A stretch of DNA of 13,028 nucleotides, from NCBI GenBank assembly GCA_021805305.1, contig JAJZFO010000294.1, positions 1-13,028 on the forward strand, in the 5' to 3' direction. The notes under the pieces were generated by a model. It was not told the DNA's origin, ran no database searches, and was given only the letters and a program-made list of their open reading frames with translations. This document shows, one piece after another, positions 1 through 7,342 of this stretch. The stretch is from Actinomycetes bacterium. GTDB taxonomy: Bacteria; Actinomycetota; Acidimicrobiia; Acidimicrobiales; RAAP-2. The position numbers and the translations under genes were made by a program. Position 1 is the stretch's first letter. Every line of letters starts with the position of its first letter.

Positions 1-759
1 GAGGTGTGGACGCACTGGGGAATCTCGCATCACGTCCTCAACGCCGAGACCGCGACGCTGGACTTCGCCGAGGAGGTGGTGACCTACGTGGCCGGACTCT
101 TTCCCGAGAGTCCCGTGCACATCGGGGGTGACGAATGCCCCAGCACCCAGTGGGGCCGCAGTGACGCGGCGCGCGAGGTGATGCGCCGCCACGGCTTCGA
201 CGACCCGGGACAATTGCAGGGCCTCTTCACCGAGCGACTCGCGCGATCACTGCGCGGCGGCGGGCGAGAGGTTCTCGCCTGGGACGAGGTGCTCGACGCC
301 GAGGTCGTCGGGGGCACCACCATCTGCGCCTGGCGCAGCGCGCACAAGGCGGTCGAGGCCGCCGAGCGTGGCCACGACGTGATCATGGCACCGATGCAGC
401 ACCTCTACTTCGACTGGCTGAGCAGTGACTCACCCGACGAGCCGGTCGCCGTGGCGCCGTGGCCCTACGTGACCACGTGGGAGAAGGTCTACGGCGTCAC
501 GTTGATCCCCGACGAGCTCGACCCGCGGTATCACCACCGCATCCGAGGCGCCCAGGCGCAATTGTGGACGGAGTACATTGACTCCGTGGCGCGTCTGGAT
601 TACATGGCCTTTCCTCGCCTGTGCGCCTTCAGCGAGGTCGTCTGGGGCACCAATGACTCCCTTGAGGAGTTCCGCCCGCGCCTCGAACGCCATCTGCGTC
701 GCCTCGACGCCATGGGCGTCGCCTATCGCGCCCTCGATCCGTGGCCAGATGTCGAGTGA
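1..759 (+). CDS. beta-N-acetylhexosaminidase, GH20 family (5' partial, C-terminal half of barrel)
   Basis: The reading frame is open from base 1, so the gene starts upstream; the GTG at base 4 is very unlikely to be the start because the first residues (WTHWGISHHVLN) are conserved mid-barrel GH20 sequence. Hexosaminidases of this family release terminal N-acetylglucosamine or N-acetylgalactosamine by substrate-assisted catalysis. The catalytic Asp-Glu pair lies in HIGGDEC (Asp at 130-132, Glu at 133-135). Further family marks are LAWDEVL (about residue 95 of the fragment) and the late barrel motif AQLWTEYI followed by FPRLCAFSEVVWG. About 250 residues are present; family members usually have 450-550, so the N-terminal domain and the first barrel strands are missing from the window. 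Location in the cell cannot be judged without the N-terminus. The downstream acyltransferase gene starts inside this gene, implying co-translation. Confidence 0.93.
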   Translation, partial: EVWTHWGISHHVLNAETATLDFAEEVVTYVAGLFPESPVHIGGDECPSTQWGRSDAAREVMRRHGFDDPGQLQGLFTERLARSLRGGGREVLAWDEVLDAEVVGGTTICAWRSAHKAVEAAERGHDVIMAPMQHLYFDWLSSDSPDEPVAVAPWPYVTTWEKVYGVTLIPDELDPRYHHRIRGAQAQLWTEYIDSVARLDYMAFPRLCAFSEVVWGTNDSLEEFRPRLERHLRRLDAMGVAYRALDPWPDVE

Positions 760-1738
760 GCGCCTCGCCGATCTCGAACGTGAGCTCGGTACCGCCACGC
801 CCGAGCACCTCGAAGGACTCCGATCGATCGACGCCGTGACGATGGGCTCGCTGTTGGGCGAGCTCATGTTGGGCTCAGAGGTCGTCGTCGAGCTGCGCGA
901 GCACTGGGACGACCTTCGACGTTCCGCGCGATGGCTGTCGCTCCTGGCGGCGATGGACGCGCGCATCGACCGTGACCGCGGGGACATCGATGCGCCCATC
1001 GTGATCTGGGACGACCTCGACGACGTGGGCGAGAGCGGTCGACTGGTCGTGTTCTATCTCGTGGCGATCCAGTTGCGCAAGATGTTCGCTCACCACGAGC
1101 GCGTGGGAGTCCCGCGTGACGTCAGCCTCGCGACGCTGGGCGCCCTCGCACGCCACGCCGAGACCCACTCGCTCAAGCACGCCACGACCGGGATCGACGC
1201 CGCGTGGTGGATGCAGCCGATACTGCGCGGGGAGATCCTGCAGATCGGAAGTCTCAAATTCCATCTCGTGCACCTCGGGGTGGGCACCTTGTCGCCCAGC
1301 CCGTGGCTCGACGAGCGCGAAGCCACCGCGCGTGGCGAGGGCTTTCGACGCGGGGACCTCTCCCTCGGGGTCCACATCCCCGCGCGCATCGACCTCTCGG
1401 CGCGCGCCCTCGACGATACGTTCGCCCGCGCCCGTGAGGTCCTCGCGCGAGTGTGGCCCTGCCCCACGCGGCGGCTGGCGACGTGTCAGTCGTGGATGAT
1501 GGACGAGCGCCTCGACGCCGCCCTGGGCGAGACCAGCAACGTCGTCGGCTTCCAGCGGCGCTTCACACTCATCGATCCCTACGCGGACGACGTTGACCAG
1601 GTGCGCTACTTCGTCTTCGCCGAGAGCGCCGGTTCGCTCGACGGCGCGCGTCTCTCGCGCGTGCAGAGGGTGATCCACGACGTGTTGTCGAGGGGCGACG
1701 CGTGGCACAATCGCACGGGCTGGCTCGACTTCGACTGA
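749..1738 (+). CDS. GNAT-like acyltransferase-domain protein (NAT_N + GNAT_C type), function unknown
   Basis: The 329-residue product matches from memory the two-domain family with an N-terminal acyltransferase-like domain (about residues 1-130) and a GNAT-like C-terminal domain (about 150-329). The C-terminal signature is clear: GDLSLGVHIPA (202-212), CQSWMMDERL (246-255), SNVVGFQRRF (263-272) and a terminal AWHNRTGWL. Family members often sit beside glycoside hydrolases in carbohydrate loci; the acyl donor and acceptor are not established to my knowledge. ATG at 749 is chosen because it begins just before the conserved N-terminus and overlaps the hexosaminidase stop (757-759) by 11 bases. 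The same frame stays open upstream to 578, but that part lies wholly within the hexosaminidase gene. No clear Shine-Dalgarno is seen, so translation is probably coupled. An amino-sugar acyl transfer role is inference from the neighbour. Confidence 0.82.
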   Translation: MSSERLADLERELGTATPEHLEGLRSIDAVTMGSLLGELMLGSEVVVELREHWDDLRRSARWLSLLAAMDARIDRDRGDIDAPIVIWDDLDDVGESGRLVVFYLVAIQLRKMFAHHERVGVPRDVSLATLGALARHAETHSLKHATTGIDAAWWMQPILRGEILQIGSLKFHLVHLGVGTLSPSPWLDEREATARGEGFRRGDLSLGVHIPARIDLSARALDDTFARAREVLARVWPCPTRRLATCQSWMMDERLDAALGETSNVVGFQRRFTLIDPYADDVDQVRYFVFAESAGSLDGARLSRVQRVIHDVLSRGDAWHNRTGWLDFD

Positions 1739-1744
1739 TCGGGT

Positions 1745-1770
1745 CCCGGGCGCGTGCCCGGGTTCGGTTT
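1745..1770 (+). terminator. GC hairpin, probable terminator after the acyltransferase gene
   Basis: A perfect 7-bp stem, CCCGGGC (1745-1751) with GCCCGGG (1756-1762), encloses a 4-base loop. It is followed by the T-rich run TTCGGTTT (1763-1770). It starts six bases after the stop codon, before the AT-rich promoter region of the next unit. The T-run is imperfect, so efficiency is uncertain. Confidence 0.5.
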
Positions 1771-1795
1771 CGCGCGCGCCGCGCGCACTGTTGCC

Positions 1796-1825
1796 TTGAC
1801 CCGTGAATCTGACATTTGATGTGAT
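1796..1825 (+). promoter_or_regulatory. candidate promoter P1 of the DeoR-BtpA-kinase-SDR operon
   Basis: TTGACC (1796-1801) is separated by 18 bp from TGTGAT (1820-1825), matching the sigma-70-type consensus 5/6 and 4/6. Expected start of transcription is near 1832. The -10 box overlaps a TGTGA half-site resembling those at 1841 and 1872, so a repressor bound there would block this promoter. This is pattern reading only. Confidence 0.4.
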
Positions 1826-1886
1826 TTCTAGGTCAATCTGTGTGAAAATTTCTCATGAGTTGGTTGATTAGTGTGAAAAATTCACA
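1820..1886 (+). promoter_or_regulatory. candidate DeoR operator array (TGTGA half-sites)
   Basis: TGTGA occurs at 1820, 1841 and 1872. The copy at 1872-1886 is a perfect 15-bp palindrome (TGTGAA, AAA, TTCACA). The copy at 1841-1855 (TGTGAAAATTTCTCA) is an imperfect version. Start-to-start distances are 21 and 31 bp, close to two and three helical turns, placing the sites on one DNA face. DeoR-family repressors are oligomers that commonly bind repeated palindromes around their own promoters, so autoregulation by the adjacent DeoR protein is the natural reading. The AT-rich block stands out from the GC-rich surroundings. Confidence 0.6.
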
Positions 1887-1892
1887 TACGAT
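1864..1892 (+). promoter_or_regulatory. candidate promoter P2 with operator in its spacer
   Basis: TTGATT (1864-1869) and TACGAT (1887-1892) are exactly 17 bp apart, and the perfect palindrome 1872-1886 fills the spacer. Transcription would begin near 1899, next to an in-frame GTG at 1900, giving a leaderless message. If P2 is used, the ATG at 1891 would not be transcribed and GTG 1900 would be the true start of the DeoR gene. Confidence 0.4.
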
Positions 1893-2685
1893 GTCACTCG
1901 TGGATTCCAAGACCCGCCGATCGACCATCGCTGAGCGCCTGCGGATCCAGGGCGAGGCCTCGATCGTGGAGCTCGCGGCGATCTTTGGCACCTCGGAGAT
2001 GACGATTCGACGCGACCTCGACCTCCTCGAGGCGGAGGGTCTGGCTCGACGCGCCCGCGGAGGGGCGATCTCGGTGCAGAGCCGCTCCTTCGAACCGCCG
2101 ATCCTATTGCGCGCCGCCCAGTCCTCCGAGGCCAAGCGCGCCATCGGGGCGGCGGCGGCGGCGATGCTGCGCGAGAACGAGACGGTGTTCCTCGACGTGG
2201 GGAGCACGACCCACGAGATGGCCAAGGCCATCCCGGCCGATCTGCCCATCACCGCGATCACCAGTTCCCTGTTGATCGCGATGGAGCTCTCGACCAAGCC
2301 CGCGGTCAAGACCATCGTGACCGGCGGCGTGATCCGCCAAGGCGAGATGAGTCTGATCGGACCGCGCGCGCAGGTCTCCTTCGCCGACCTCAACTTCGAC
2401 GCGCTCTTCGTGGGCGTGGCGGGGATCAGTCACGCCAAGGGGCTCACGGAGTACAACCTCGACGATGCCGACGTGAAGCGTGCCGCGATGGCCAACGGGC
2501 GACGGGTCATCGTGTTGGCCGACGAATCCAAGATCGGTCGCGTCGCGCTGGTGACCTTCGCCCCGATCCACGCCGTTGACGTGCTCGTCACCGACGCCGC
2601 GTCCACCCACACCGGGGTGCGCCACATCCGCGAACAGGACGTCGACGTGTTGCACGTCGCGTCATCAGAGAAGGAGTCCATGTAA
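1891..2685 (+). CDS. DeoR-family transcriptional repressor
   Basis: The 264-residue product has the DeoR layout: an N-terminal winged helix-turn-helix (about residues 8-60, with RSTIAERLRIQG and the recognition helix region SEMTIRRDLDLLE) followed by the GARGGAI-like linker (RARGGAIS) and a sugar-phosphate-sensing domain (FLDVGSTT, VTGGVIRQGEMSLIGP, DALFVGVAGIS, YNLDDADVKRAAM, VLADESKIG). Such proteins repress sugar-catabolic operons and are released by a phosphorylated intermediate, here perhaps the product of the downstream kinase. ATG 1891 is preferred over ATG 1855 because the latter adds residues encoded by the operator itself; no Shine-Dalgarno precedes 1891, and a leaderless GTG at 1900 is a serious alternative. 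The gene is first in a four-gene operon and overlaps the next start by one base (TAATG). Confidence 0.9.
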   Translation: MSLVDSKTRRSTIAERLRIQGEASIVELAAIFGTSEMTIRRDLDLLEAEGLARRARGGAISVQSRSFEPPILLRAAQSSEAKRAIGAAAAAMLRENETVFLDVGSTTHEMAKAIPADLPITAITSSLLIAMELSTKPAVKTIVTGGVIRQGEMSLIGPRAQVSFADLNFDALFVGVAGISHAKGLTEYNLDDADVKRAAMANGRRVIVLADESKIGRVALVTFAPIHAVDVLVTDAASTHTGVRHIREQDVDVLHVASSEKESM

Positions 2686-3488
2686 TGTCGCGTTTTCGCA
2701 CCATCTTCCCCGGGGTCGACAAGCCCCTCATCGCGATGGCGCACGTGCCGCCGTTGCCCGGGACGCCGCTCTACGACGCCGCCGCCGGTGTCGAGGGTCT
2801 CATCGACCACGTCAAGCGCGACACCGCCGTGCTGCTCGAGGGTGGCTTCGACGCCGTGCTCTTCTGCAACGAGGGTGACCGCCCGTACCAACTGCACGCG
2901 GGTCTCGAGGCGTCGGCGGTCATGACGCGCGTGGCCAGTGAGTGCAAGCCCGACGATCGACCCTTCGGCGTCGACTACCTCTGGGACGCCCAGTGCGCGA
3001 TGGCCATCGCCGTGGGGTCGGGCGCCGCGTTCATGCGAGAGGTCATCAACGGTTCGTGGGAATCCGACATGGGTCCCTGGCACCCCGACGCCGCCAAGCT
3101 ACTGCGCGACCGGCGTAACTTCGGGCGAGAGGACCTGGCCGTCTTCGCCAACATCACGCCGGAGTTCGCCTCACCCATCGGCAAGCGCACCGCCGCGCAG
3201 ATGGCCCGGTCCACCGTGGTCTCGAGCCTCGCCGACGTGATCCTCGTCTCGGGCCCGATGGCCGGTGCCGAACCGGACGTGCAAACGGTGGCCGACGTGC
3301 GCGAAGCGGTCGATCCGCACGTGCCCGTGTTGCTCAACACCGGGGCGAAGGCCGCCACGATCGCGCAGTACCTCAAGTACGCCGACGGCTGCATCGTGGG
3401 TTCGGACCTCAAGCGCGACGGCTACACGTGGAACGAGGTCGACCCCGAGCGCGTCAAGCGCTTCATCGACGCCGCGCGAAGTGCCTGA
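2685..3488 (+). CDS. BtpA/SgcQ-family TIM-barrel protein
   Basis: The 267-residue product begins with the family hallmark KPLIAMAHVPPLPGTP (about residues 13-28) and continues with GGFDAVLFCNEGD, FGVDYLWDAQCAMAIAVGSGAAFMREV, an alpha/beta-barrel pattern, VPVLLNTGAKAATI and a phosphate-binding-like ADGCIVGSDLKRDGYTWNEVD near the end. Length fits the BtpA family. The name comes from a cyanobacterial protein linked to photosystem I biogenesis, but homologues in heterotrophs, such as SgcQ, sit in sugar-utilisation operons, and the enzymatic role is unresolved. The setting with repressor, kinase and dehydrogenase favours a step in carbohydrate metabolism, perhaps on a sugar phosphate (inference). 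A strong Shine-Dalgarno AAGGAG at 2671-2676 precedes the ATG by 8 bases. The end overlaps the kinase start by 8 bases. Confidence 0.9.
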   Translation: MSRFRTIFPGVDKPLIAMAHVPPLPGTPLYDAAAGVEGLIDHVKRDTAVLLEGGFDAVLFCNEGDRPYQLHAGLEASAVMTRVASECKPDDRPFGVDYLWDAQCAMAIAVGSGAAFMREVINGSWESDMGPWHPDAAKLLRDRRNFGREDLAVFANITPEFASPIGKRTAAQMARSTVVSSLADVILVSGPMAGAEPDVQTVADVREAVDPHVPVLLNTGAKAATIAQYLKYADGCIVGSDLKRDGYTWNEVDPERVKRFIDAARSA

Positions 3489-4971
3489 ACGCGGACCCCT
3501 GCTCCTGGGCATCGACCTGGGGTCCTCGGGGGTGAAGGCGACCCTGGTCAGTCCCGAGAGCGGGATCGTGGCGAGCACCTCACGCGACGTGGCGCTCTTC
3601 AGCGACCACCCCGGCTGGGCCGAGGCTGATCCCGGCGAATGGTGGAGCGCCACCTGCGAGGTCATCGGTCGTCTGCTCGACGAGACCGGACGCGCGCCGG
3701 CCGACGTCGTGGCCCTGGCGGTCTCGGGCATGGTGCCCGCCGTGGTCGTCTGCGACGAGCGCGGGGTGCCCCTGCGGCGGGCCATCTTGCAGAATGACGC
3801 GCGCGCGACCCAAGAGATCCGCGAGCTCCAACGCGCCCTGGAGCACCTTGACCTACTGCGACTGACCGGATCGGTCCTGTCGCAACAATCCGTCTCCCCG
3901 ACGGTGCTGTGGCTGGCGAGGAGCGAGCCAGCGGTATGGTCCCGCACGGTGAGCGTGCAGGGTTCATACGACTGGCTCGCTCGTCAGTTCGGCGCCGAGG
4001 CACACGTGGAGCAGAACTGGGCGCTCGAGAGCGGTCTCTACGACCTCGAGTTGCGCCCCCTCGACTCGGTGCCCGCTGCCACGCAGATCGCCTGGCCCGC
4101 GTTGTTGCCGGTGCGCCGTCCCGGAACGGTCGTCGGGGAGGTGTCGCGTGTGGCCGCCGAGGCGAGCGGCCTGCTCGAGGGCACCACCATCGTGGTGGGG
4201 GGCGCCGACCACGTGCTGTCGGCCTACGGCGCGGGCCTGACCAAGACCGGCGACGCGTTGATCAAACTCGGGGGCGCCGGCGACATCTTGGCGGTGTCGA
4301 AGAAGGTGTTCTTGGACCGTCGCCTCTACCTCGACGCCCATCCCATCCCGGGATCGTGGCTGCCCAACGGCTGCATGGCGACCAGCGGATCGGTTCTGCG
4401 CTGGGAACAGGCGCTCTTTGATGGCGCCTCGCTCGAGACCCTCGACGCCGAGGCTCGCGCCTCGCGACCCGGCGCGCTGGTCTCGCTGCCGTACTTCTTG
4501 GGTGAGAAGACGCCGTTGCACGATCCCGACCTGCGCGGCGTGGTCGCGGGTCTGCACCTGGGCACCACGCGCGGAGATCTGCACCGCTCCTTCCTCGAGG
4601 GCATCGCCTACGGGTTCAAGGCCCACGTCGACGTCTTCGCCGAGGGTGGCCTCGAGCTCGGGGACGTGCGCATCACCAACGGGGGGTCGCGTTCGCGACT
4701 GTGGCGCGAGATCCTCGCCGACGTGTTACACCGCGACCTGATCTCCATCATCAATCATCCGGGCGCCTCCTACGGCGCCGCGGTCATCGCCGGCATCGGC
4801 ACCGGTCTGATCCACGACTGGTCCTACGTGTCGGGCGCCCTCGAGAAGGGTGAGGTCATCTCGCCACGACACGAGAACATCGCGGTCTACGAGGAGCGTT
4901 ACCAGCAGTTCCGCCAGCTGAGCGAAGTCACGGCCCCCATCTCTCATTCACTCGCAAGGAGTCCCCTATGA
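3481..4971 (+). CDS. FGGY-family carbohydrate kinase, xylulokinase-like
   Basis: The 496-residue length matches xylulokinase-type kinases. The first ATPase motif is GIDLGSSGVKATLV (10-23); a substrate-loop Asp is in ILQNDAR (Asp106); the second phosphate region is VVGGADHVLSAYGAG (238-252), with Asp243 the likely catalytic base; TNGGSRSRLWREILADVL (399-416) is the adenosine motif; YGAAVIAGIG (431-440) closes the fold. The family phosphorylates sugars or polyols with ATP in the cytoplasm. Whether the substrate is xylulose, another ketose or a polyol cannot be read from sequence. GTG at 3481 is chosen because it directly precedes the first conserved strand; the upstream open frame lies within the BtpA gene. 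The 8-base overlap and lack of a clear ribosome site suggest coupled translation. The 3' end carries AAGGAG (4956-4961) for the next gene. Confidence 0.9.
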   Translation: MPERGPLLLGIDLGSSGVKATLVSPESGIVASTSRDVALFSDHPGWAEADPGEWWSATCEVIGRLLDETGRAPADVVALAVSGMVPAVVVCDERGVPLRRAILQNDARATQEIRELQRALEHLDLLRLTGSVLSQQSVSPTVLWLARSEPAVWSRTVSVQGSYDWLARQFGAEAHVEQNWALESGLYDLELRPLDSVPAATQIAWPALLPVRRPGTVVGEVSRVAAEASGLLEGTTIVVGGADHVLSAYGAGLTKTGDALIKLGGAGDILAVSKKVFLDRRLYLDAHPIPGSWLPNGCMATSGSVLRWEQALFDGASLETLDAEARASRPGALVSLPYFLGEKTPLHDPDLRGVVAGLHLGTTRGDLHRSFLEGIAYGFKAHVDVFAEGGLELGDVRITNGGSRSRLWREILADVLHRDLISIINHPGASYGAAVIAGIGTGLIHDWSYVSGALEKGEVISPRHENIAVYEERYQQFRQLSEVTAPISHSLARSPL

Positions 4972-5732
4972 ACCAGCCACTCGCCGTCGTCACCGGAGCC
5001 GGATCGGGTATCGGTGCGGCGATCGCCCTCGAGCTGGGCCGACGAGGGTTTCACGTCGTCGTCACCGATCTCGACGCGGCCGCGGCGGCGGCCACGGCCC
5101 AGGGAATCGCCAGGGCCGAGGCGCACCCCTTGGACGTGACGGACCCCCTCGCGTGCGACGAGCTGGTGGCGCGCGTCGTCGGGGCCCACGGGCGACTCGA
5201 CGTGTGGGTGTCCAACGCCGGCATCTCGAAGATGCAGCGATTCGTCGATGTCGCGCCGGCGGACCTCGTGCGGACCTTCGAGGTCAACACCTTCGGTGTC
5301 TTCTACTGCGGACAGTCCGCGGCGCGCGCCATGATCGCCCTGGGTGTGGGCGGGATCATCATCAACACGGCCTCGATGGCCGCCAAGCAAGGCGGCGTGC
5401 CGTTCCTGGCCGACTACGTCGCCAGCAAGTTCGCGGTGCTCGGACTCACCCAGGCCATGGCCCACGAACTGGCGCCTCACGGGATCCGGGTGAACTCGGT
5501 GTGCCCCGGTTTCGTGGCCACCCCCATGCAGAGCCGCGAGCTCGCCTGGGAGGCGCAATTGCGCGGTACCGACCCCGAGACCGTCAAGCAGATGTGGATC
5601 GACGACACGCCCCTGGCGCGTTTGCAGACCCCCGAGGACGTGGCCACGGTGGTGGCGTTCCTCGCCTCGCCCGACGCGAAGTTCCTCACGGGCGAATCCA
5701 TCTCGGTCAACGGCGGCGCCTTCATGGACTGA
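4968..5732 (+). CDS. short-chain dehydrogenase/reductase, probable NAD-dependent polyol dehydrogenase
   Basis: This is a classical SDR of 254 residues. The cofactor motif TGAGSGIG is at 9-16, and Asp34 at the end of the second strand (VVVTDLD) predicts NAD(H) over NADP(H). The structural motif SNAG is at 82-85 and the full catalytic tetrad is visible: Asn107, Ser136, Tyr150, Lys154. The C-terminus, FLTGESISVNGGAFMD, is typical. ATG at 4968 overlaps the kinase stop (ATGA), and AAGGAG lies 6 bases upstream, so it is the last gene of the operon. The combination with an FGGY kinase fits oxidation of a polyol to a ketose followed by phosphorylation, as in arabitol or xylitol use; the substrate itself is inference. 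Confidence 0.9.
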   Translation: MNQPLAVVTGAGSGIGAAIALELGRRGFHVVVTDLDAAAAAATAQGIARAEAHPLDVTDPLACDELVARVVGAHGRLDVWVSNAGISKMQRFVDVAPADLVRTFEVNTFGVFYCGQSAARAMIALGVGGIIINTASMAAKQGGVPFLADYVASKFAVLGLTQAMAHELAPHGIRVNSVCPGFVATPMQSRELAWEAQLRGTDPETVKQMWIDDTPLARLQTPEDVATVVAFLASPDAKFLTGESISVNGGAFMD

Positions 5733-5790
5733 GGCGTCGGTGGTTACATCGTCGTTACCGCGACGAAATACTCCGTACACATAGCCGACA

Positions 5791-5805
5791 TAGGTTGTGA
5801 GAATG
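5791..5805 (+). promoter_or_regulatory. candidate -10 box for a leaderless ATP-grasp message
   Basis: TAGGTT (5791-5796) fits the actinobacterial -10 pattern TANNNT and ends six bases before ATG 5803. This geometry places transcription start at or next to the A of the ATG. No convincing -35 or Shine-Dalgarno is seen. It would make the ATP-grasp cassette a unit separate from the SDR gene that ends 70 bp upstream. Confidence 0.4.
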
Positions 5806-7335
5806 GGAGTCGTCTTCGAGGTTGACGCGTCGGGCGCCTGGAACGAGATGTTCTCCGCCCCTGGTCAGCCCCGGGCCATCTACGAACGCCTCCTGGCCGA
5901 CCTCAACGCGTATCCCCTCGAGGAACTTCGCCAGCGATCCGACCAGCTCTCTCGCACCTTCATCGACCGCGGTGTGACCTTCGCCCACAGCGGTGAGGAG
6001 CGGCCCTTCCCCCTCGATCTGGTGCCGCGCATCCTGGGCGCGCTGGAGTGGGACCGCCTCGCTCGGGGCATCGCTCAGCGGGTGCGGGCGCTCGAAGCGT
6101 TCCTCGATGACGTCTACGGCGCGGGGCGCATCTTCGACGAAGGATTGATGCCGCGCGCGGACGTGACGTCGAGTCCGCACTTCTGTCGGGCCGCCTTTGG
6201 CGTCACGCCGCCCAACGGGGTGCGCGTCGCGGTGGCCGGCATCGACCTGGTCCGCGACGAGCACGGGAACTTCTGCGTGCTCGAGGACAACGTGCGCATC
6301 CCGTCGGGCGTGAGTTACGTCATCGAGAACCGTCGCGCCATGACCCAGGCGTTCTCGTCATTGTTCTCCGACCATCGGGTCCACCCCGTGGACGCCTATC
6401 CGTCGCGCCTCTTCGCGGCGTTGCTCGCGGCCGCGCCACGCAAGGCCGTCGATCCCGTGATCGTGGTGCTCAGCCCGGGCGTGCACAACGCGGCGTATTT
6501 CGAACACGTGCTACTCGCGCGAATGATGGGCGTCGAACTCGTCGAGGGGCGCGACCTGGTGTGTCGCTCGAATCACGTGTTCATGCGTACCACCAACGGT
6601 GAGCGGGGCGTGCACGTGATCTACCGCCGGGTGGACGATGCCTGGCTCGATCCACTGCAGTTCCGACCCGACACCGTGATCGGGGTGGCGGGACTGGTCA
6701 ACGCCGCGCGCGCGGGCAACGTGGTGATCTCCAACGGCGTCGGCAACGGCGTCGCCGATGACAAGCTGGTCTACACCTACGTGCCCGAATTCATCCGTTT
6801 CTACCTGGGCGAGAAGCCGCTGCTCGACAACGTCGAGACCCTGCGTCTGCAGGACGAGGAGGCGCGCGCCGAGGTGCTGGGGTCACTGGCCAAGTACGTC
6901 ATCAAACCGGTCGACGGGTCGGGCGGCAAGGGTATCGTCATCGGTCCCCAGGCGACCAAGACCGAGTTGCGTTCGTTGCGCAAGGCCATCGCCGCCGCGC
7001 CACGCCACTACATCGCCCAGCGACCGGTGGCCTTGTCGACGCACCCCACGTTCGTGGGCGACACGATCGCGCCGCGACACGTGGACCTGCGGCCCTTCGC
7101 GGTCAACGACGGCGAGGAGGTCTGGGTGCTGCCCGGCGGCCTCACCCGCGTGGCCCTGGGCGAGGGCGAGCTCATCGTCAATTCCTCGCGCGGCGGTGGA
7201 TCGAAGGACACCTGGGTCCTCAACGACGAGACCGTCGCCTTTCGCGGTGCGGTGCCCCCGGCCAGCCACCGCTCTCGCCGCTACCCCGCGCCGCCGCGAC
7301 AGAACGACGAGTTCGTCCCCCAGGGCGAGCAATGA
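5803..7335 (+). CDS. circularly permuted ATP-grasp ligase (CP_ATPgrasp type, DUF404/DUF407 group)
   Basis: The 510-residue product matches the circularly permuted ATP-grasp family predicted to form amide or peptide bonds with ATP. Landmarks: FHRGVTF-type segment (DRGVTF, 55-60), GVRVAVAGIDLVRDEHGNFCVLEDN (139-163, near the GIDL...EDN family signature), the RIPSGVSY segment (165-172), VVLSPGVHNAAYFEH (221-235), NAARAGNVVISNGVGNGVADDK (300-321), the nucleotide-binding glycine loop KPVDGSGGKG (368-377) and RHVDLRPF (425-432). ATG 5803 is preferred to the GTG two codons earlier because of a -10 box six bases upstream. The stop is followed after 7 bases by the alpha-E gene and then the transglutaminase gene, the arrangement seen repeatedly for this family. 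The C-terminal 25 residues are basic and proline-rich. Substrate unknown. Confidence 0.9.
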   Translation: MGVVFEVDASGAWNEMFSAPGQPRAIYERLLADLNAYPLEELRQRSDQLSRTFIDRGVTFAHSGEERPFPLDLVPRILGALEWDRLARGIAQRVRALEAFLDDVYGAGRIFDEGLMPRADVTSSPHFCRAAFGVTPPNGVRVAVAGIDLVRDEHGNFCVLEDNVRIPSGVSYVIENRRAMTQAFSSLFSDHRVHPVDAYPSRLFAALLAAAPRKAVDPVIVVLSPGVHNAAYFEHVLLARMMGVELVEGRDLVCRSNHVFMRTTNGERGVHVIYRRVDDAWLDPLQFRPDTVIGVAGLVNAARAGNVVISNGVGNGVADDKLVYTYVPEFIRFYLGEKPLLDNVETLRLQDEEARAEVLGSLAKYVIKPVDGSGGKGIVIGPQATKTELRSLRKAIAAAPRHYIAQRPVALSTHPTFVGDTIAPRHVDLRPFAVNDGEEVWVLPGGLTRVALGEGELIVNSSRGGGSKDTWVLNDETVAFRGAVPPASHRSRRYPAPPRQNDEFVPQGEQ

Positions 7336-7342
7336 GGCATCG

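Noticed and set aside
875..1708. Long minus-strand open frame (277 codons) opposite the acyltransferase gene
   Set aside because: It is antisense to a gene with clear family motifs; its translation shows no recognisable domain and has the composition expected from the opposite strand of GC-rich codons.
1771..1788. CGCG-rich tract as a simple repeat or second terminator
   Set aside because: It is a short GC-alternating run with no stable loop arrangement distinct from the hairpin before it.
5749..5766. Small hairpin TCGTCG / CGACGA after the polyol SDR gene as a terminator
   Set aside because: The stem is only 6 bp with a 6-base loop and no T-run; it is near what GC-rich sequence gives by chance, so it was not listed as a feature.
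4944..5780. Long minus-strand open frame opposite the first SDR gene
   Set aside because: It covers the complement of a complete SDR with all catalytic residues; its translation is rich in His, Gly and Arg without motifs, typical of a shadow frame.
6758..7342. Upstream in-frame extension of the alpha-E gene
   Set aside because: This segment lies inside the ATP-grasp gene in another frame and translates to Arg/Ser/Pro-rich sequence; the alpha-E signature begins only after ATG 7343.
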